Source: Linnemannia elongata | Taxonomy: Eukaryota > Mortierellomycota > Mortierellomycetes > Mortierellales > Mortierellaceae | Assembly (NCBI GenBank): GCA_036320915.1 | Contig: JAXBDG010000002.1 | Location: 3,810,001-3,874,000, forward strand | Length of the DNA stretch: 64,000 nt | Reading direction: 5' to 3' | In this document: positions 1 to 11,466 of the stretch, piece after piece | How positions within the stretch are numbered: position 1 is the first letter of the stretch | Layout: every line of letters starts with the position of its first letter | Notes under the pieces: generated by a model | What the model was told of the DNA's origin: nothing | What the model saw: only the letters and a program-made list of their open reading frames with translations | Database searches by the model: none | Position numbers and translations under genes: made by a program

Positions 1-55
1 GTGTGGGAGTACAAAGAAGAGAAAACGAAGAAGACAAGAAGAGGCTGAGAGGAAC

Positions 56-86
<31 letters not shown>

Positions 87-2142
87 GAAAGAAGAAGAGA
101 AGCGAGGGGGGGAGGTCGATGGTTTAAAAATAAGAAAGGACCGGTAGGCAAGGATGGCTCGAGACCCGTGGCAAAGTCATTCTCAGGCAAATAGTAATAA
201 ACCATAAATCAAACTGGAAACAAGAGACAAGAGAGAAAGGAATGAAGGGCATGTGGGTGAGAGGAAGGGGGTTGTTTGGATCCAGACACTTTCAGAGAGC
301 AAACAAATCGCATGGACACGCAGGCATAGAGAAGAACAACGATAGCAAACAAAGACATAAATCGAGAAAGGGTGAATGGTGCATGATGTGTGTATTAATA
401 CTTGAGCATTGGCCTAGAAGGTAGAAAGCACACGACTGGTCTTCATTGTCTATCGTTGGGCCATTCGTCTGTCTCTTCTTTGTCAGTCTGGGTCCCTTTA
501 GAGCCTCCTTGACGTGTCCCCGACTCATCAATACGCCCCCTTTTCTTCTTCCTGCGTCTCCTTGCCCGACAAAATAAAAAGAGCTCATTGTACTCCTTTG
601 TCAGAAGTTTTGTTTTGCTCTCACTCGGACAAACTTTTTCGCCACGCCACTGCGCCATGTTGGTTGGTCCGTGAACAACGGCAAGCAACAACAAGGCATT
701 AACCCTTCAATACACTTGATCGAAAAGAGATCGTTCTTTTAGATTACCTTGCTTTTGCGATTTGTTCGTCTCTTGCGCCACTATGCACTTTGGCTACTCT
801 CCAGCCATTGTCGCCATGCAGCATAATCGTTATTTTTCTTCATGCCTGTTCTTGCCCTGAGCCCATCCCTTTTGTCCAGTACCTCCTATATCAAAATGCA
901 AATGCTTAAATCATTTCGCGTTTCGGAATTGTAGAAACGGGGCAACGCAAATTGAAAAACACGCATTTGATAACCAACAGAAATCAGGAGGCGGAGTAGG
1001 TGAAGGTTATAAACAGGGGAGGGGGGCAAATCAACAACAAACAACAGAAGGCAACATTAGTCAACAGGAGTGAACCTAAAAGATGGGCAGAAGAAATGAT
1101 TGTGATTCAAAGTTTCCGGGGCCGAGTGGCATACCTGGTTTTACAACGCACTCATGGCCCTTGATAAACCAATAGCCGAAGAACAATAACGTAAAACTCA
1201 GCGGACATAATACAACATAAGCATGGCATTTGTATTGCATCATCCTACAATATCGCGATCTTGCTTGACCCGCCTTTCGCCTGTTGGTTATTTGTGCGTT
1301 TTTGTTATTTGTTCTCTTCTATTGCCGAACGCACCATGTATACCAGTTTAAAAAGATAAAAAGGATCCCCAATTTCTTTCCTTCTTTTCCTTTCCTTTCC
1401 TTTCGCATCGAAAAGGCATATTCATATACATATAAATCACAGAGCTGCATGTACTTTGCGCGGAAAAACCAACAGTCACCGTGTCCCATAAGGAGTGTTA
1501 GTTTTGTAACGACATGAATTTATACCGGCAGGACGTTCATAACGGTCAAGATACCCAAAAGGAACATTAGTTCGTAACGACATGACATCCATATCGGCAT
1601 GGTATGCATAAGAAGCAAGTGATTCGTAACGGCATGACATCCACAACGGTATGATGTTCTAAACCGCATGCTGTCCATTACAAACGGCGAGGACTTTAAC
1701 AAGGAATGTTCGTTCTCGATATAATCGTTTCCCTTTTGCCAATACTCTGGCGGGTACCAGGCGAAATGGGTGGCACTCTCTCTCTGTGTATTCAAACATG
1801 TCCTTCAATCTCATCTTCATACGCTTACCAGAGCCATGAGAGAGTCAAGCCATCATAGCTGATAAGAACGAAATAGTATGAACTGGAGACCCCTGCTTTT
1901 GTCCTCTAACGCGACAGCTACAGTCTGGAGAGACATGATTATTTTTGTCTATTGAGGGCGGCATTCAAGGAAAACTGGACCTTGGAGTGTCCTTTAGAAC
2001 ATCAAATGGTTCTATCTCTCTCTCAATGCATTTGTCAGGCAAAAGCATCTCATTGTTTACCCTAGATAAATATATGTATTACGACTCTATTGTTTTTTTT
2101 AGAAAGTATAACACGATAAACGCTACTTTCATTCGCTTTGCA
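1..2142. other. gene-poor region, no gene supported
   Basis: No open frame here looks like a protein. The first 120 bases are GA-rich, including a GA dinucleotide run at about 57-78. The only clear structure is the 17-bp tandem repeat at 1473-1690, listed separately. Both strands are broken by frequent stops, and I see no tRNA or rRNA signature. Confidence 0.6.
1473..1690. repeat. diverged 17-bp tandem repeat array
   Basis: About eleven degenerate units of 17 (sometimes 18) bp follow each other. The best units start at 1508, 1576, 1593, 1628, 1645 and 1662, and the consensus is close to AACGGCATGACATCCAT. Eighteen-base variant units ending in TTCGT or TTTGT recur at 1490, 1558 and 1610, which suggests a higher-order block of three to four units. 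There is no coding frame, and the function is unknown. Confidence 0.75.
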
Positions 2143-2358
2143 GGGCGATCCTCTCGAGTGGAAGCGAATGTTCACGGTAGTGGTGTCGACCCTCCTGGAC
2201 GCCGGGAACCCAATTCATCTGAAGATGAACCCTTAATACTAGTCATACCTAGTACCTTCCTCTTTCCCTTCCTCTCGACACCTCCACCTCCAACAGCGAC
2301 AATCAAGAAAGTGATGATAATCCCTTATTTTTCTTGCTGACTTTTTGCACATCCGTAC

Positions 2359-2362
<4 letters not shown>

Positions 2363-2398
<36 letters not shown>
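2363..2398. repeat. poly-T tract downstream of kinase copy 1
   Basis: This is a run of 36 T, which reads as poly-A in the kinase orientation, about 230 bp beyond the kinase stop. The matching tract in arm 2 (40661-40709) is 49 A. The duplicated genes keep introns, so this is a shared simple repeat and not a retrocopy tail. Confidence 0.85.
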
Positions 2399-2399
<1 letters not shown>

Positions 2400-2628
2400 G
2401 TACATATCCCATCATGTCCGTAGCCATACACAACAACGTCAGTCACTTAGTTTCTGATGATATGATTTTCTGATTGAATATAATACATTTTTATTATGGT
2501 ACAGGCGAAAAGGCCATCATACAAGGAGCGGCGGAGGTAGGGGAAGGAGGAGGGCTGTTCACCAGTCGCTTTATACACCCTACGCGGGTGCTCCGCTACC
2601 CTCCCCTGCCTAAGGTCTCCGAAGGCAC

Positions 2629-4586
2629 TCAGAGGTTAAAGAGGTGGGTGGGCCAGGCATCCTGGTCACCACCATGATCTCCTTCCTTGTCCTCTGCTGC
2701 CTTATTTTCGCTCACCGCTCCCTTTTGCATGACCTTGACTTTCTTGCGGCCCTTGACCTCCTCCTCTTCGTCCTCGGAATCGTCGTCCCACACCTTCTTG
2801 CCTCCGCAGACGGCGACGTCCTTGTTACCCTTCTGCTTCAGGGCTCTATCCGCGGCGATTGACCTCGCCAGCTTCGCCTCCTCGACCTCTGCAAAGATGT
2901 CGTCAAGGTCAACCTCGTCGAGATCGACTTCTGGCACCGCAGGTTCCGAGTGTTCGGCCTCCTCCTCGTGGGCCTGGGCGTCTCCCTCCTCTTGGGTCTG
3001 GGCTACCTCCAGCTGGCCTTCGGCTACGTTAACCTGGGCGCTGGGCACCTCTTCCTCCTTCATGGCCTCCTCCTCCTTCACGGCCTCCTCCTCCAGTGTC
3101 TCGGCAGCCTCCTCTTCCCGCAACTTGCTGATCTCACCCTGGCAATCGTCATCAGTATGTGCTGCGTTGTCCTCGGTTGCCAGGGGAGCGACTTTCTTCA
3201 GGATGTCCCAGGAGAGACTCTGAGGGACAGGTCCATTGATCAAGAAGGGGTGCGCGAGCAGATCGGGCATCTTGATCCGGTTGTTGGGCTCGTATTCAAG
3301 GGTCCTCTGAAGCAAGTCCCTGGCGTTGGCACTCATTTTCGCGTAAGCCTGAACAGGCTTAGTCCTGCCTTCTGGAATCTCGCCAGAGACCTTGTACGTG
3401 ATGCCAAGCAACATCCTGAAAAGGATGGCTCCGATTGAGAAGATATCCAGAGCGCTGGTGAGACGTTCTCTTTTGAGAACTTCGGGGCTCTGAAAGCCCA
3501 GACTGCCAACCACACCACTATTGTGAGTAAGCAATGGTGTGGTTGTATTAGCCTCATATCCATGTAATTGAAGACAAGATGTACTCGTACATATCATAAT
3601 CATATCGACTTACGGGAGCTTCTTGCTTTCTTTTTAGATCCTGCGCCTGACTAAAGTCACCAACCTTCAGCACCAAATCTTCTGTCAGAAGAAGATTGAG
3701 CGGCTTCAGGTCACAATGGACTAAGCCCAAACTGTGCAGATGCGCAACGCCGGCCACCAGCTGCTGTCCGAAATACCGCACTTCGTGTTCCTGAAGGGTA
3801 TTTCTGGCCTCCAGCAAACTGTCCAGCGTCTAGATAGGTAAAAGCATTTAAAAGGGCATCAGTATCAAAGTATTGTCCTTATCATTGTGTACATGACAGT
3901 CGTAGATGGGTTCTAATTACTCTCTCTTACCTTGCTTGAGCACAGTTCCATCGTCAAACACGGGATCATCCCATCCCTAAAGTAACTGATGGGGCGACTA
4001 CGTTGGGATGGTGTGGCTGGTGTTCGCGGATCGTCATGCACGCTCGCCGCTCTTGCTCGACCTGGAAGGAAAGGTGAGAGCGCGCATATGGTTAGAATAT
4101 AATGTTCGACTCAGTCAAGCTTCCATGCACGCTTGAAGTATCAGAAATCAATACTTACATCCGCATCATTAATGTCGAAGATCTTGAAGGTCTTTAGAGC
4201 CACCTTGTCACCGTTCTCATCAACAGCCACGTGTACATATCCGTACGATCCCTAAGCAATTGAAATTAAAAGAAGACAGAATCTGAATCAGGATTAATAC
4301 TGCAGCTTTCGACTGGAGGATTGAGGTACGACAGCTGTGAGGGCAATCAATTGATACTTACCTCGCCCAGAAGATGGGTTTGTTGATAGACCTTGTCAGC
4401 AACCTTGTCGACGAAGGTATTGAGAGGTGGTGGGGGTGTGCGCTGTCGTCTTCGCTGCAGTTGAACGACCTCCTCGCCGTAGCTGTTTTCATCTCCACTG
4501 CTGTCACCGACACCACTACTGCCTCCGCTGTTGCTGCCACGGGGATAGGAGCTGGGAAGAGGTTTGTCGTTGTAATCGTATTTCAT
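2629..4586 (-). pseudogene. protein kinase, copy 1 (frameshifted in exon 3)
   Basis: This is a eukaryotic Ser/Thr-type protein kinase, read from the minus strand. Exons by homology with copy 2 are 4586-4362, 4251-4159, 4061-3931, 3829-3614 and 3552-2629. The kinase motifs are visible: glycine loop GEGSYGYV, VALK lysine and HCDLKPLNLL catalytic loop. The tail is long, Glu-rich and then Lys-rich. Two defects separate it from copy 2. Exon 3 is 131 instead of 132 nt, because a run of five C (kinase strand) has become four; this shifts the frame after the VVAP segment and reaches TGA within about ten codons. The metal-binding DFG is DFS. It is probably a pseudogene. A sequencing error in the C run is the main alternative. 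Confidence 0.85.
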
Positions 4587-5638
4587 CGTGGTAATTAACG
4601 ACAGTAATGACAATGAAACGTGCAGAAGAAAGGAGACCTTTTTTTCCTGGGCAAGTCGTCTTTTTGTACAAGAGGATGTCTTATCGTTGAAAGACTGGAG
4701 GTGCTGGACGTTGCTTGTTTATCATCGTTTGCACCTGTGATGGAAGCCGCCCTCTGTCCCCTTGCTGCTTGCATAATGGCTGGCATTCAATAACGGCAAG
4801 GGTAAGGAGACGGGACCACTTTCTGAGGACCATCCTTGAGGACAACGGACAACCCTTGGTGTCAAGCAAACAGCCTAAATGCTACGGAAATGAACTCGAT
4901 ACCTGGATAGCATACTCTTTATTATTACTGCCCGAATTAATTGTTTATTCTACGTGTTTTTCACCTCTTCAACTTTTACAGATATGTATTGAATAGCCTT
5001 CTGGGAAAGGCAGATGAGCTCGAGGGGACATCACTGGAAAGTGTCTTCGGCAGCAAAATGGTGGACAGGCGTAGCTGACAATGGTTCACGTCAAGTCTAA
5101 TGTACACTCGCCGTAAAGATGGTTCTTTTCAACTGTCCAATAAATCGATACTATTTAAATATTCCCATAGACAAGCTCTTCATCTTTCCATCCAATCAAA
5201 TTTTGATATTGGTTAACCCACCCATTCTACTATGCCAAAAGACTGAAGAGAGCGACCCTTTGCCACGTTCACAGGACAGCTGGCTTTCAATCACAGAAGG
5301 GGGGGGGAGAAGGGTAGAGGAAGGACGGGTGGACGACAAGAAAAAACCAGATGAAACATATGTTAAAAACGACACCAATACCTTGTACAATCGCGTCTTT
5401 TTTCTTGATTCCAACATACCAATCAGGTTGTAAGGTCGTGCTCTTTCTCTCCCTCCCTCTACCAGCCTTCCCTCTTCCGTCTTTCCTCATTCCTCTCAGT
5501 ACTCTTTCCCTCCACTTCCTTTGCGAGTCTATAACAGCATAGCGAGGCAAGTAGACCTTGAGCGAGGGAGTAAGAGCTGATTGCTTTCAAAGAGAAGAGA
5601 AAATTATTGGATAGGAGGCAGATGGATGAGATAACCCC

Positions 5639-6015
5639 TTGTCAATCACCCATCATTCCATATCTATTCGTCTCGGCCATTGTCCATCATTCATCACCTT
5701 TCTTTTTTCCCTCGGTTTCAGAATCCACTTTCCCTCGTTGCCTGGTTGTCCCCCTTGTTTTTGCTTGGCGTTCCTTTTGCCTCCATCGATTGTATTGTTT
5801 TTCTTCTTTTTGCCTCCATCGATTGCAATGTTCTTCTTTGCCTCCTAACCTTGTCTTTCTTTTGCCTCCATGTTCGCATGACGTTTTCTTTTCCCGTCTC
5901 TTCCCTTTCCCTTACACCCTTCACTAAAGTGACCATGACGCCAATTCCTTCTTCCCTCTTCCTGCCGACAGGTTCCTTCCAATCCTTATCCTCAACGCCT
6001 CCAAGCCAGTGCTGA
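5639..6015 (+). other. pyrimidine-rich tract and frame upstream of kinase copy 1
   Basis: This T/C-rich segment, opposite to the kinase strand, keeps an open frame that ends in TPPSQC. The same frame is present in arm 2 (31987-32361, minus), where about 33 bp are missing between two copies of the direct repeat gcctccatcgattg. Such tracts act as leaders in front of other genes in this window, and a TATA-like run (tatatattatatg) follows near 6019. I read it as a leader or promoter of a plus-strand transcript rather than as protein, but cannot exclude a small protein. Confidence 0.35.
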
Positions 6016-6257
6016 GGATTTATATATTATATGTCCCTTTATCTTCTTCATTCGCTCTGTTCTTTACTCCTCAATTCGCCCCATCCGCCTTCTCCCACCT
6101 CTCTCCTTCCACTAATCGCTTAGTAAACTACACGCAACGCACGTTCTAGCATAGATAATCAAGTCATTCACCAGCATCGGTCGAAGCATTCACCACACCA
6201 CGGTCACCACTTCTTCATTCGTTTTCGACAGGATTTAAGGTTATTGTGCACAAGCCA

Positions 6258-6425
6258 ATGGACAATTTAAGGCAAGTACGCTTTCGATACGATCGATCTT
6301 CTTTGTCACAATCATGTCGGCTGTCAACAGGGTGTGGTGGACCAAGTAGCATCACCGTCTCTGCGCTCGGTGACGGCATTCATGTCTTCTTCATTGCTTC
6401 TCAGAGTATCTTGAGCAAAAATTAG
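6258..6425 (+). CDS. short conserved frame, 55 aa, unknown
   Basis: An ATG-to-TAG frame of 55 codons begins MDNLRQVRF and contains GGPSSITVSALGDGIHVFF. It is identical over all 168 bases in the other arm (31577-31744, minus). It sits downstream of a TATA-like run and a pyrimidine-rich leader, as expected for a plus-strand transcript diverging from the kinase. A GTACGC donor and an AACAG acceptor inside it would also allow a spliced version. The third, more diverged copy near 31000-31110 is frameshifted. I do not recognise a family. Identity between the arms may only reflect recent duplication. Confidence 0.25.
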   Translation: MDNLRQVRFRYDRSSLSQSCRLSTGCGGPSSITVSALGDGIHVFFIASQSILSKN

Positions 6426-6559
6426 ACAATTGGTGCCCTTTGGTACTCTTGCTATGGGAATGAAGACGATATAGTCACTGCTGGCTCATTAACCTGCTGA
6501 ATGTGCCTCTTCAGCAGGGTTTTGCATTTAATTGCATTACCATATTCGGGTATCTCTGC

Positions 6560-6760
6560 ATCAATCTGCTTTGACCTGGGGGAGGGTTACTGACTGCCCA
6601 AACTTTCGACAAAATGTGAATGTCATGGGACCCGAGGGCACGGTTGCGAGTTTTGTGGTTCTTCTTGGTCTAACACTAACTGGGGGATGGCCGGCATGGT
6701 TGTGGGATGGGAGAGTATTCATGTCGTTTGGTTATCGGCTTCTCAGTTTTCTGACTACTT
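6560..6760 (+). repeat. repeated segment with an open frame, copy in arm 1
   Basis: An open frame containing DCPNFRQNVNV, LLGLTLTGGW and WLWDGRVFMSFGYRL occurs here (plus), at about 31255-31440 (minus) and at about 30660-30840 (minus). The three copies differ by substitutions, including amino-acid changes, but no indel breaks this stretch. A T26 run follows (6759-6784). The family is not recognised. It could be the relic of a coding exon or a mobile repeat. Confidence 0.6.
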
Positions 6761-6917
6761 TTTTTTTTTTTTTTTTTTTTTTTTGCCTCTTTTCCTTTGT
6801 GTTTCTTTCTCTCTCTCAAACAAGGGCCAAAAATTAGGATGAATGACGCTGAAAGTATATGGAGCACGAAATTCAGAAAAGTTGTTAGAATTTATTATCA
6901 AAAGAAAAGGGAGGCGC

Positions 6918-7760
6918 TTAAGGGAAGAGACGCTTGGGGTCGCGAGGGAACATGGAAACGCGACGAATGTTGCCCAAGTTGAGGTAGAAGAAAATGACAC
7001 GCTCCAATCCGATTCCTCCGCCTCCGTGTGGTGGGGCGCCCATGCGGAAGGCATCGACGTAGTGCTTGACCGACTCGGGGTCGACTTCGTGCTCCTTGGC
7101 GCGCTCGATCAAAAGCTCGGCATCGTGGATACGCTGAGCTCCCGAAAGAATCTCCTCACCACGCATGAAGAAATCGTACGAGTTGGAGTAGCCGGGGTTC
7201 TTGGGGTCGGGCATGGTGTAGAAGGGACGGACGGCGAGAGGGAACTTGTCCAACATGAAAAAGTCGGTGTGGTACTTCTCCTTGACCAACTGTCCGAGCT
7301 TGCGCTCAGTCTCGGTCGAGAGGTCGTCAAAGTCACCCATTTCGACACCGTTCTCGCGCAAAAGGGCAACAGCATCCTTGTACTCGAGGCGGAGAGTCTT
7401 GGGCAAGTACTGGAACTTCTCGAAGGGGTACTGGCGGTGGACAATCTCGAGATCGGCAGCGTACTTCTCCTCGAGACCCTTGAAGATGTAGACAAAGAGC
7501 TCGTCAAAGACATCAAGAATCTCGTGGTAGTGCTCCTCAAAAGCCATCTCCAAATCGAGTCCCATGAACTCGGTCATGTGGCGGTGAGTGAAGGAGTTCT
7601 CGGCACGGAAGACACTGCCGACCTCGTAGACGCGCTCGAAATCTCCGCAAACAACCATCTGCTTGTAGAACTGAGGAGACTGGGCCAAGTAAGCGTCGGC
7701 TATTAGGTTATTAATATGAAAATAAAATAGGATTAGTTGGCGCTATGAAAGTATAGAGTA

Positions 7761-7815
<55 letters not shown>

Positions 7816-9407
7816 GCAAAAACAATGAGACTTACTGTCGAAGTACTTGACTTTGAAGACGTTGGCACCACCTTCACTGGCAGCTCCGATAATCTTGGGG
7901 GTGTGGATCTCCATGAATCCCTTGGAGTCGAGGAAGTCGCGGAAGAGCTTGCAGACACCAGCCTGGACACGGAAAATGGCCTGGTTGGTGATGGTCTATT
8001 GACAAGAAGGTTGTAGTAGTGTTAACGACTGTTAATGACTGTTTCCAACAATATGAAGGGAAAGTGCAAAATCCAAGAACAATTCCAGTGAAACAAGGGC
8101 TCCTTACGCGGAAGTCGAAAACACGGTTCTCGAGACGGGTGTGCAAGTTGACCTTGCTGAACTGAGCATCCTCGCGCTCAAAGTCAGCCTCGGGACGGGA
8201 GGCATCCTCCAAGTTGAAGGGGAGACGGCCCTGAGCCTCACTGGTGACGAACAACTGGCTGATGGTGATCTCAACATCCTGAACAGTGCAGCTCTTCACG
8301 GGCTCAAGAGGCTTAGCAATGGTACCCTCGACGAGGACAATGGACTCGGAAGTGATGTTCTGAGCAAACTTGACCATCTGCTTGCTGATGGTGGTGTCGT
8401 TAAAGACAACCAATCCTTGGATGGTGGCGCTGCTCTGGCGAAACTGGAAGAAGCACATCTTGTTACCTATGTTTCATGACATCAGTTTTTTTTTTCTCAT
8501 TTGGTTAGTTTTATCTTTTCCTAAGCTCCGATCACCGCCGTAGGATCCGGGTCCTTGAATAGCTTCCAGTTCAACCCATTTTAGGCCTTGCAGATGTTAT
8601 CCTTGCTTACCAGTGGGACGGGAAGTCTGGACGCGGGCACGGATCCAAACCTTCTCGCCGGCGCGGTTGGCGTTGATGTCAGTGAGACGCTCATGCTTGC
8701 GACCTACGTAAAGATTTTTTGTCAACAGAACGAGTAGGGCGGTGTGAGTTTAACTTGTTCCTGCAATTTCCCACGCGATTCTTTTTCAATTGCATTTGGT
8801 ATGGCGATCAAAGTTGCTGAGTATGTCGTACCAGGGCGGTCGGCAGACTGGTTGATGGCCAACTTTCCGTAAAAGTCCTTGGAGTAATCCTATCGTAGAC
8901 AACGGAAAACAAAAGCTTGTTAGCAAACAAGGCCCAAAGACAAAAAAACATGGCAGCGGATCGATCAAGTTGAATGTGTGAAGAACTTACGACGGTGGTG
9001 CTGGCCTTGGCGGCAGCCTGAGCGGCGCGGGCAAGGGCATCCTTCTCGGCTCTCTCCTTCTTCAGCTTCTCCTTCTCAAGCTTCTTGAGGGCGTTCTTGG
9101 ACAGGGGCTGACCGTGCTCACTGAAAATGATAAAAATAATGGCGCACAGGGCGAACGTAAATGAAAAAAGAAAGGTAGGTGACATGTGAGCAATTGAGGT
9201 GTTGAGTTGAAGGCGATTTGATCCAGCTCCAACAAGACGCGGGTGAATGAATGACAAGAGCGAAGTATCGATTGTCCAGTAGGATGTAGTTTGTGGTAGT
9301 GGTGTTGCGGTGGTCGTCGTCTTCGCTATAGGTGAGGTAGTAACGTACTCGAGGATGACTTCTTCGACCTTCTTGGTGACTTCTGCGATTGCTGCGTTCT
9401 CAGCCAT
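6918..9407 (-). CDS. DPS1: aspartyl-tRNA synthetase, cytosolic
   Basis: This enzyme charges tRNA-Asp with aspartate (class IIb aminoacyl-tRNA synthetase) and acts in cytosolic translation. There are seven exons: 9407-9349, 9120-8991, 8889-8832, 8703-8611, 8466-8108, 7995-7836 and 7699-6918. They total 1641 nt, or 546 aa, close to the yeast enzyme. Residues about 20-60 form the Lys/Ala-rich helical N-terminal extension of fungal enzymes. An OB-fold anticodon-binding domain follows (about 90-230), then the catalytic core. Motif 2 FRAENS has Arg at about 318, and motif 3 [10 protein letters not shown] has Arg at about 520. The C-terminus is RDPKRLFP. A poly-A run of 49 (plus strand, 7766-7814) lies in the last intron. 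The gene diverges from the Dsc2-like gene across 374 bp, and its stop is about 60 bp from the inverted-repeat edge. Confidence 0.97.
7766..7814. repeat. poly-A tract in AspRS intron 6
   Basis: A run of 49 A on the plus strand (T on the coding strand) fills part of the 136-bp last intron of the AspRS gene. It lies between the donor at about 7835 and the acceptor at 7700, and on the coding strand it is upstream of the 3' splice site. Confidence 0.85.
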
Positions 9408-9781
9408 GGTTGAATGTGGGTTTGTTGGGAATAGGGGTGATGGAAAAGAAGAGAAGCTTTCGTTTCTCAAAAGTTCGCTATTTATTCTATTTATCAACAA
9501 AAAAATGATCTCCTGTGGCATGACGTTTTGAATGAACAGTCACTTGTTCAATTGCTTGGTCTCGAGCCATTGAATTATTTCGCACTTTTGCTTCTTGTCC
9601 CAGGGACATACACGTATCGACTCTTCTCTTCTCTTTCATCAACTCGTACCCTCCCTCACAAGTGACAGACTCAGCACTCATCCTTGACGCACATCCGACC
9701 AACAAACGACAAAAACTGAGAACGAGCCAAGAAAAAGAAGCTTCTCCTTCACGTCGTCATCTTCAACATCCTTTTACCATC
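9408..9781. promoter_or_regulatory. divergent promoter region, AspRS / Dsc2-like
   Basis: This 374-bp spacer between two divergent start codons must hold both promoters. It contains T/C-rich stretches on each side, and I see no strong TATA box. No other gene is apparent in it. Confidence 0.6.
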
Positions 9782-11466
9782 ATGCTGGCTGCTGGCCCCT
9801 CTGGTATGGAACCTTACTGACTCTCTCTTGAGTCCGCTGTGACTCAACTGGAACACACCTTTTTTCGCACTTTCATTTTTCGATCCTTGCTCCTTGACTG
9901 AGCCCCATTTTATATTTTTTCCTCTAATGCAAACGTCAGCTCCAATACTAACGTCGCTCTGCTGTCACTCTCTTCTTGCGTTATATTCAATTGTTGAGAT
10001 AATAGGATTTTACAATGCTCCAACGACCAAGGGTGCACTACTGGTGGTCGGAGGACTCACACTCCTGTCGTCCATCTTCCAAATAAAGACCGATTTTCAT
10101 CTGCAACTCGTCCCACACCTCACCACACATCATCAGGTACCATCCAATATACCCATTGCTATAGCGTCCGTCGTGTCATTAGAGGTAACTGAGCGGTTTG
10201 CTAACAATACCTTTTGCCTAAACATTCTTGGATGCAACTAGTTCTGGCGCCTAATCACGTCGCATTTTGTGTTCTCGAGCTCGACAGAGATGCTATTTGG
10301 CGGTCTAATTATTTACCACCTCAGGATCATTGAACGCCTCTTTGGACCCGCCAAATATGTGGTAAGCAGGAACCTTCAGGACTAAGCATCGGAGAACCAC
10401 CACGATGACGTCTGTGTACTTGACGCCGAAGATAAACCCGATGCGACTAGTGGCAGTACTGACGTTTAGCGTCTGTTTTCACTTTGATACAGGCCTTCTT
10501 GTTCGTCTCGGCGGTGACATGCACACTCTTGAACATTGCAGTGCTGGTTACAGGAAGCGCATTAGGGCTCAACGTCCTGCCTGCAGGACCCTATGGTATC
10601 ATTTTTGCGGCTCTCTACCAATTCTACCGCGTCATTCCTACCATGTACGAGTTCAAGGTCTTTGGGATCGCATTTACGGACAAGTTTTTCATGTATGCCC
10701 TTGCCACACAGGTAAGTCGCCGAGGACACACTTCGCACTCACTTTTGCATTCATGTACCCTGTCGGCATCCGGTCCCTTAGTTATCTACTGCCGAGGACA
10801 TCGACTAATGCTTTGACCCTTCTTTTATTCTACTATTAGTTAATGTTGTCGCACATGCCAGGATCGATTGCATCGGCAGTCTGCGGACTGTTGGCAGGAG
10901 CTATCTACCGGAGCGACATGGCTGGCACCAGGAGATGGCGTTTCCCAGAACCCATCATGAGGCTGGCCGTCAAGCTGCTCCTGCCCATTTTCTCATCCTC
11001 GCCCGCCATCCGATCAACTGCCACCACCTTTGAGAACCGGTCATCGTCCTCTTCTAGGACATCCGATCGTCCAGCTCAAGCCATGCGGGTATGTCAGACC
11101 TCTATTCCCAATCCGTCAACCGATATATCTGAACCTTTCAATATCCTTGTTGGGATTAAGACCTTGGGAATGCGATTAGAATGTACCTAACGACCATGGT
11201 CATTTTCAAATGATACGTAGGAATACTTGGATGTGCTGTCGACAGGAGGAGCACCTCAAGGAGCAACACCACGGGCACCATCTGAAAGCGATGTGTCGAC
11301 GCTGCAGAGCATTTTCACGACGGCGACTCAGGAGCAAGCAATCGAGGCGCTCAACGCTACCAACAACAATCTGGAGGCAGCTGTTCAGTACCTTCTCGAC
11401 AACCCTGCACCTGCACCTGCGCCAACAACTCCTGCACCAGCGCCTGCACCGCCAGCGTCGTCGTAG
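9782..11466 (+). CDS. rhomboid-like UBA protein (UBAC2 / Dsc2 family)
   Basis: This is a probable ER or Golgi membrane protein of the UBAC2/Dsc2 pseudo-rhomboid family, which in other organisms works with E3 ligases in membrane-protein quality control (Dsc complex). There are six exons: 9782-9803, 9940-10136, 10242-10361, 10493-10711, 10840-11088 and 11221-11466. They total 1053 nt, or 350 aa. Several membrane segments are visible between residues about 10 and 210 (for example GALLVVGGLTLLSSIF and AFLFVSAVTCTLLNIAVLV). A UBA domain lies near residues 285-325 (LQSIFTTATQEQAIEAL, then NNLEAAVQYLLDN), followed by a Pro/Ala-rich end. I find no rhomboid GxSG serine motif, which fits a pseudoprotease. 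The first exon codes for only seven residues, so the start is the least certain part. Confidence 0.85.

Larger units (their letters stand above)
2143..6855 (+). repeat. arm 1 of a large inverted duplication
   Basis: The reverse complement of this block is found at about 31165-40925. Homology starts in the 3' flank of the kinase gene (near 2143, matching 40925). It runs through the whole kinase gene, its upstream region and a conserved 55-codon frame, and fades near 6855 (matching about 31165). The arms are highly similar and collinear. The exceptions are a 5.1-kb insertion in arm 2, an 11-codon-sized (33 bp) difference near 5790-5830 and homopolymer length changes. The AspRS stop codon lies only about 60 bp inside the inner boundary. 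Confidence 0.93.

Noticed and set aside
2363..2398. poly-A/T run as evidence of a retroposed kinase copy
   Set aside because: Both kinase copies keep all four introns, and the tract is present in both arms, so the duplication was at the DNA level.
2687..3438. 178- and 162-codon plus-strand frames
   Set aside because: They are antisense to the Glu-rich tail of the kinase; the Ser/Leu runs mirror GAG/GAA codons. The same shadows appear in arm 2.
6843..7706. 287-codon open frame on the plus strand
   Set aside because: It lies antisense to the last exon of AspRS, and its composition follows from codon bias of the real gene.
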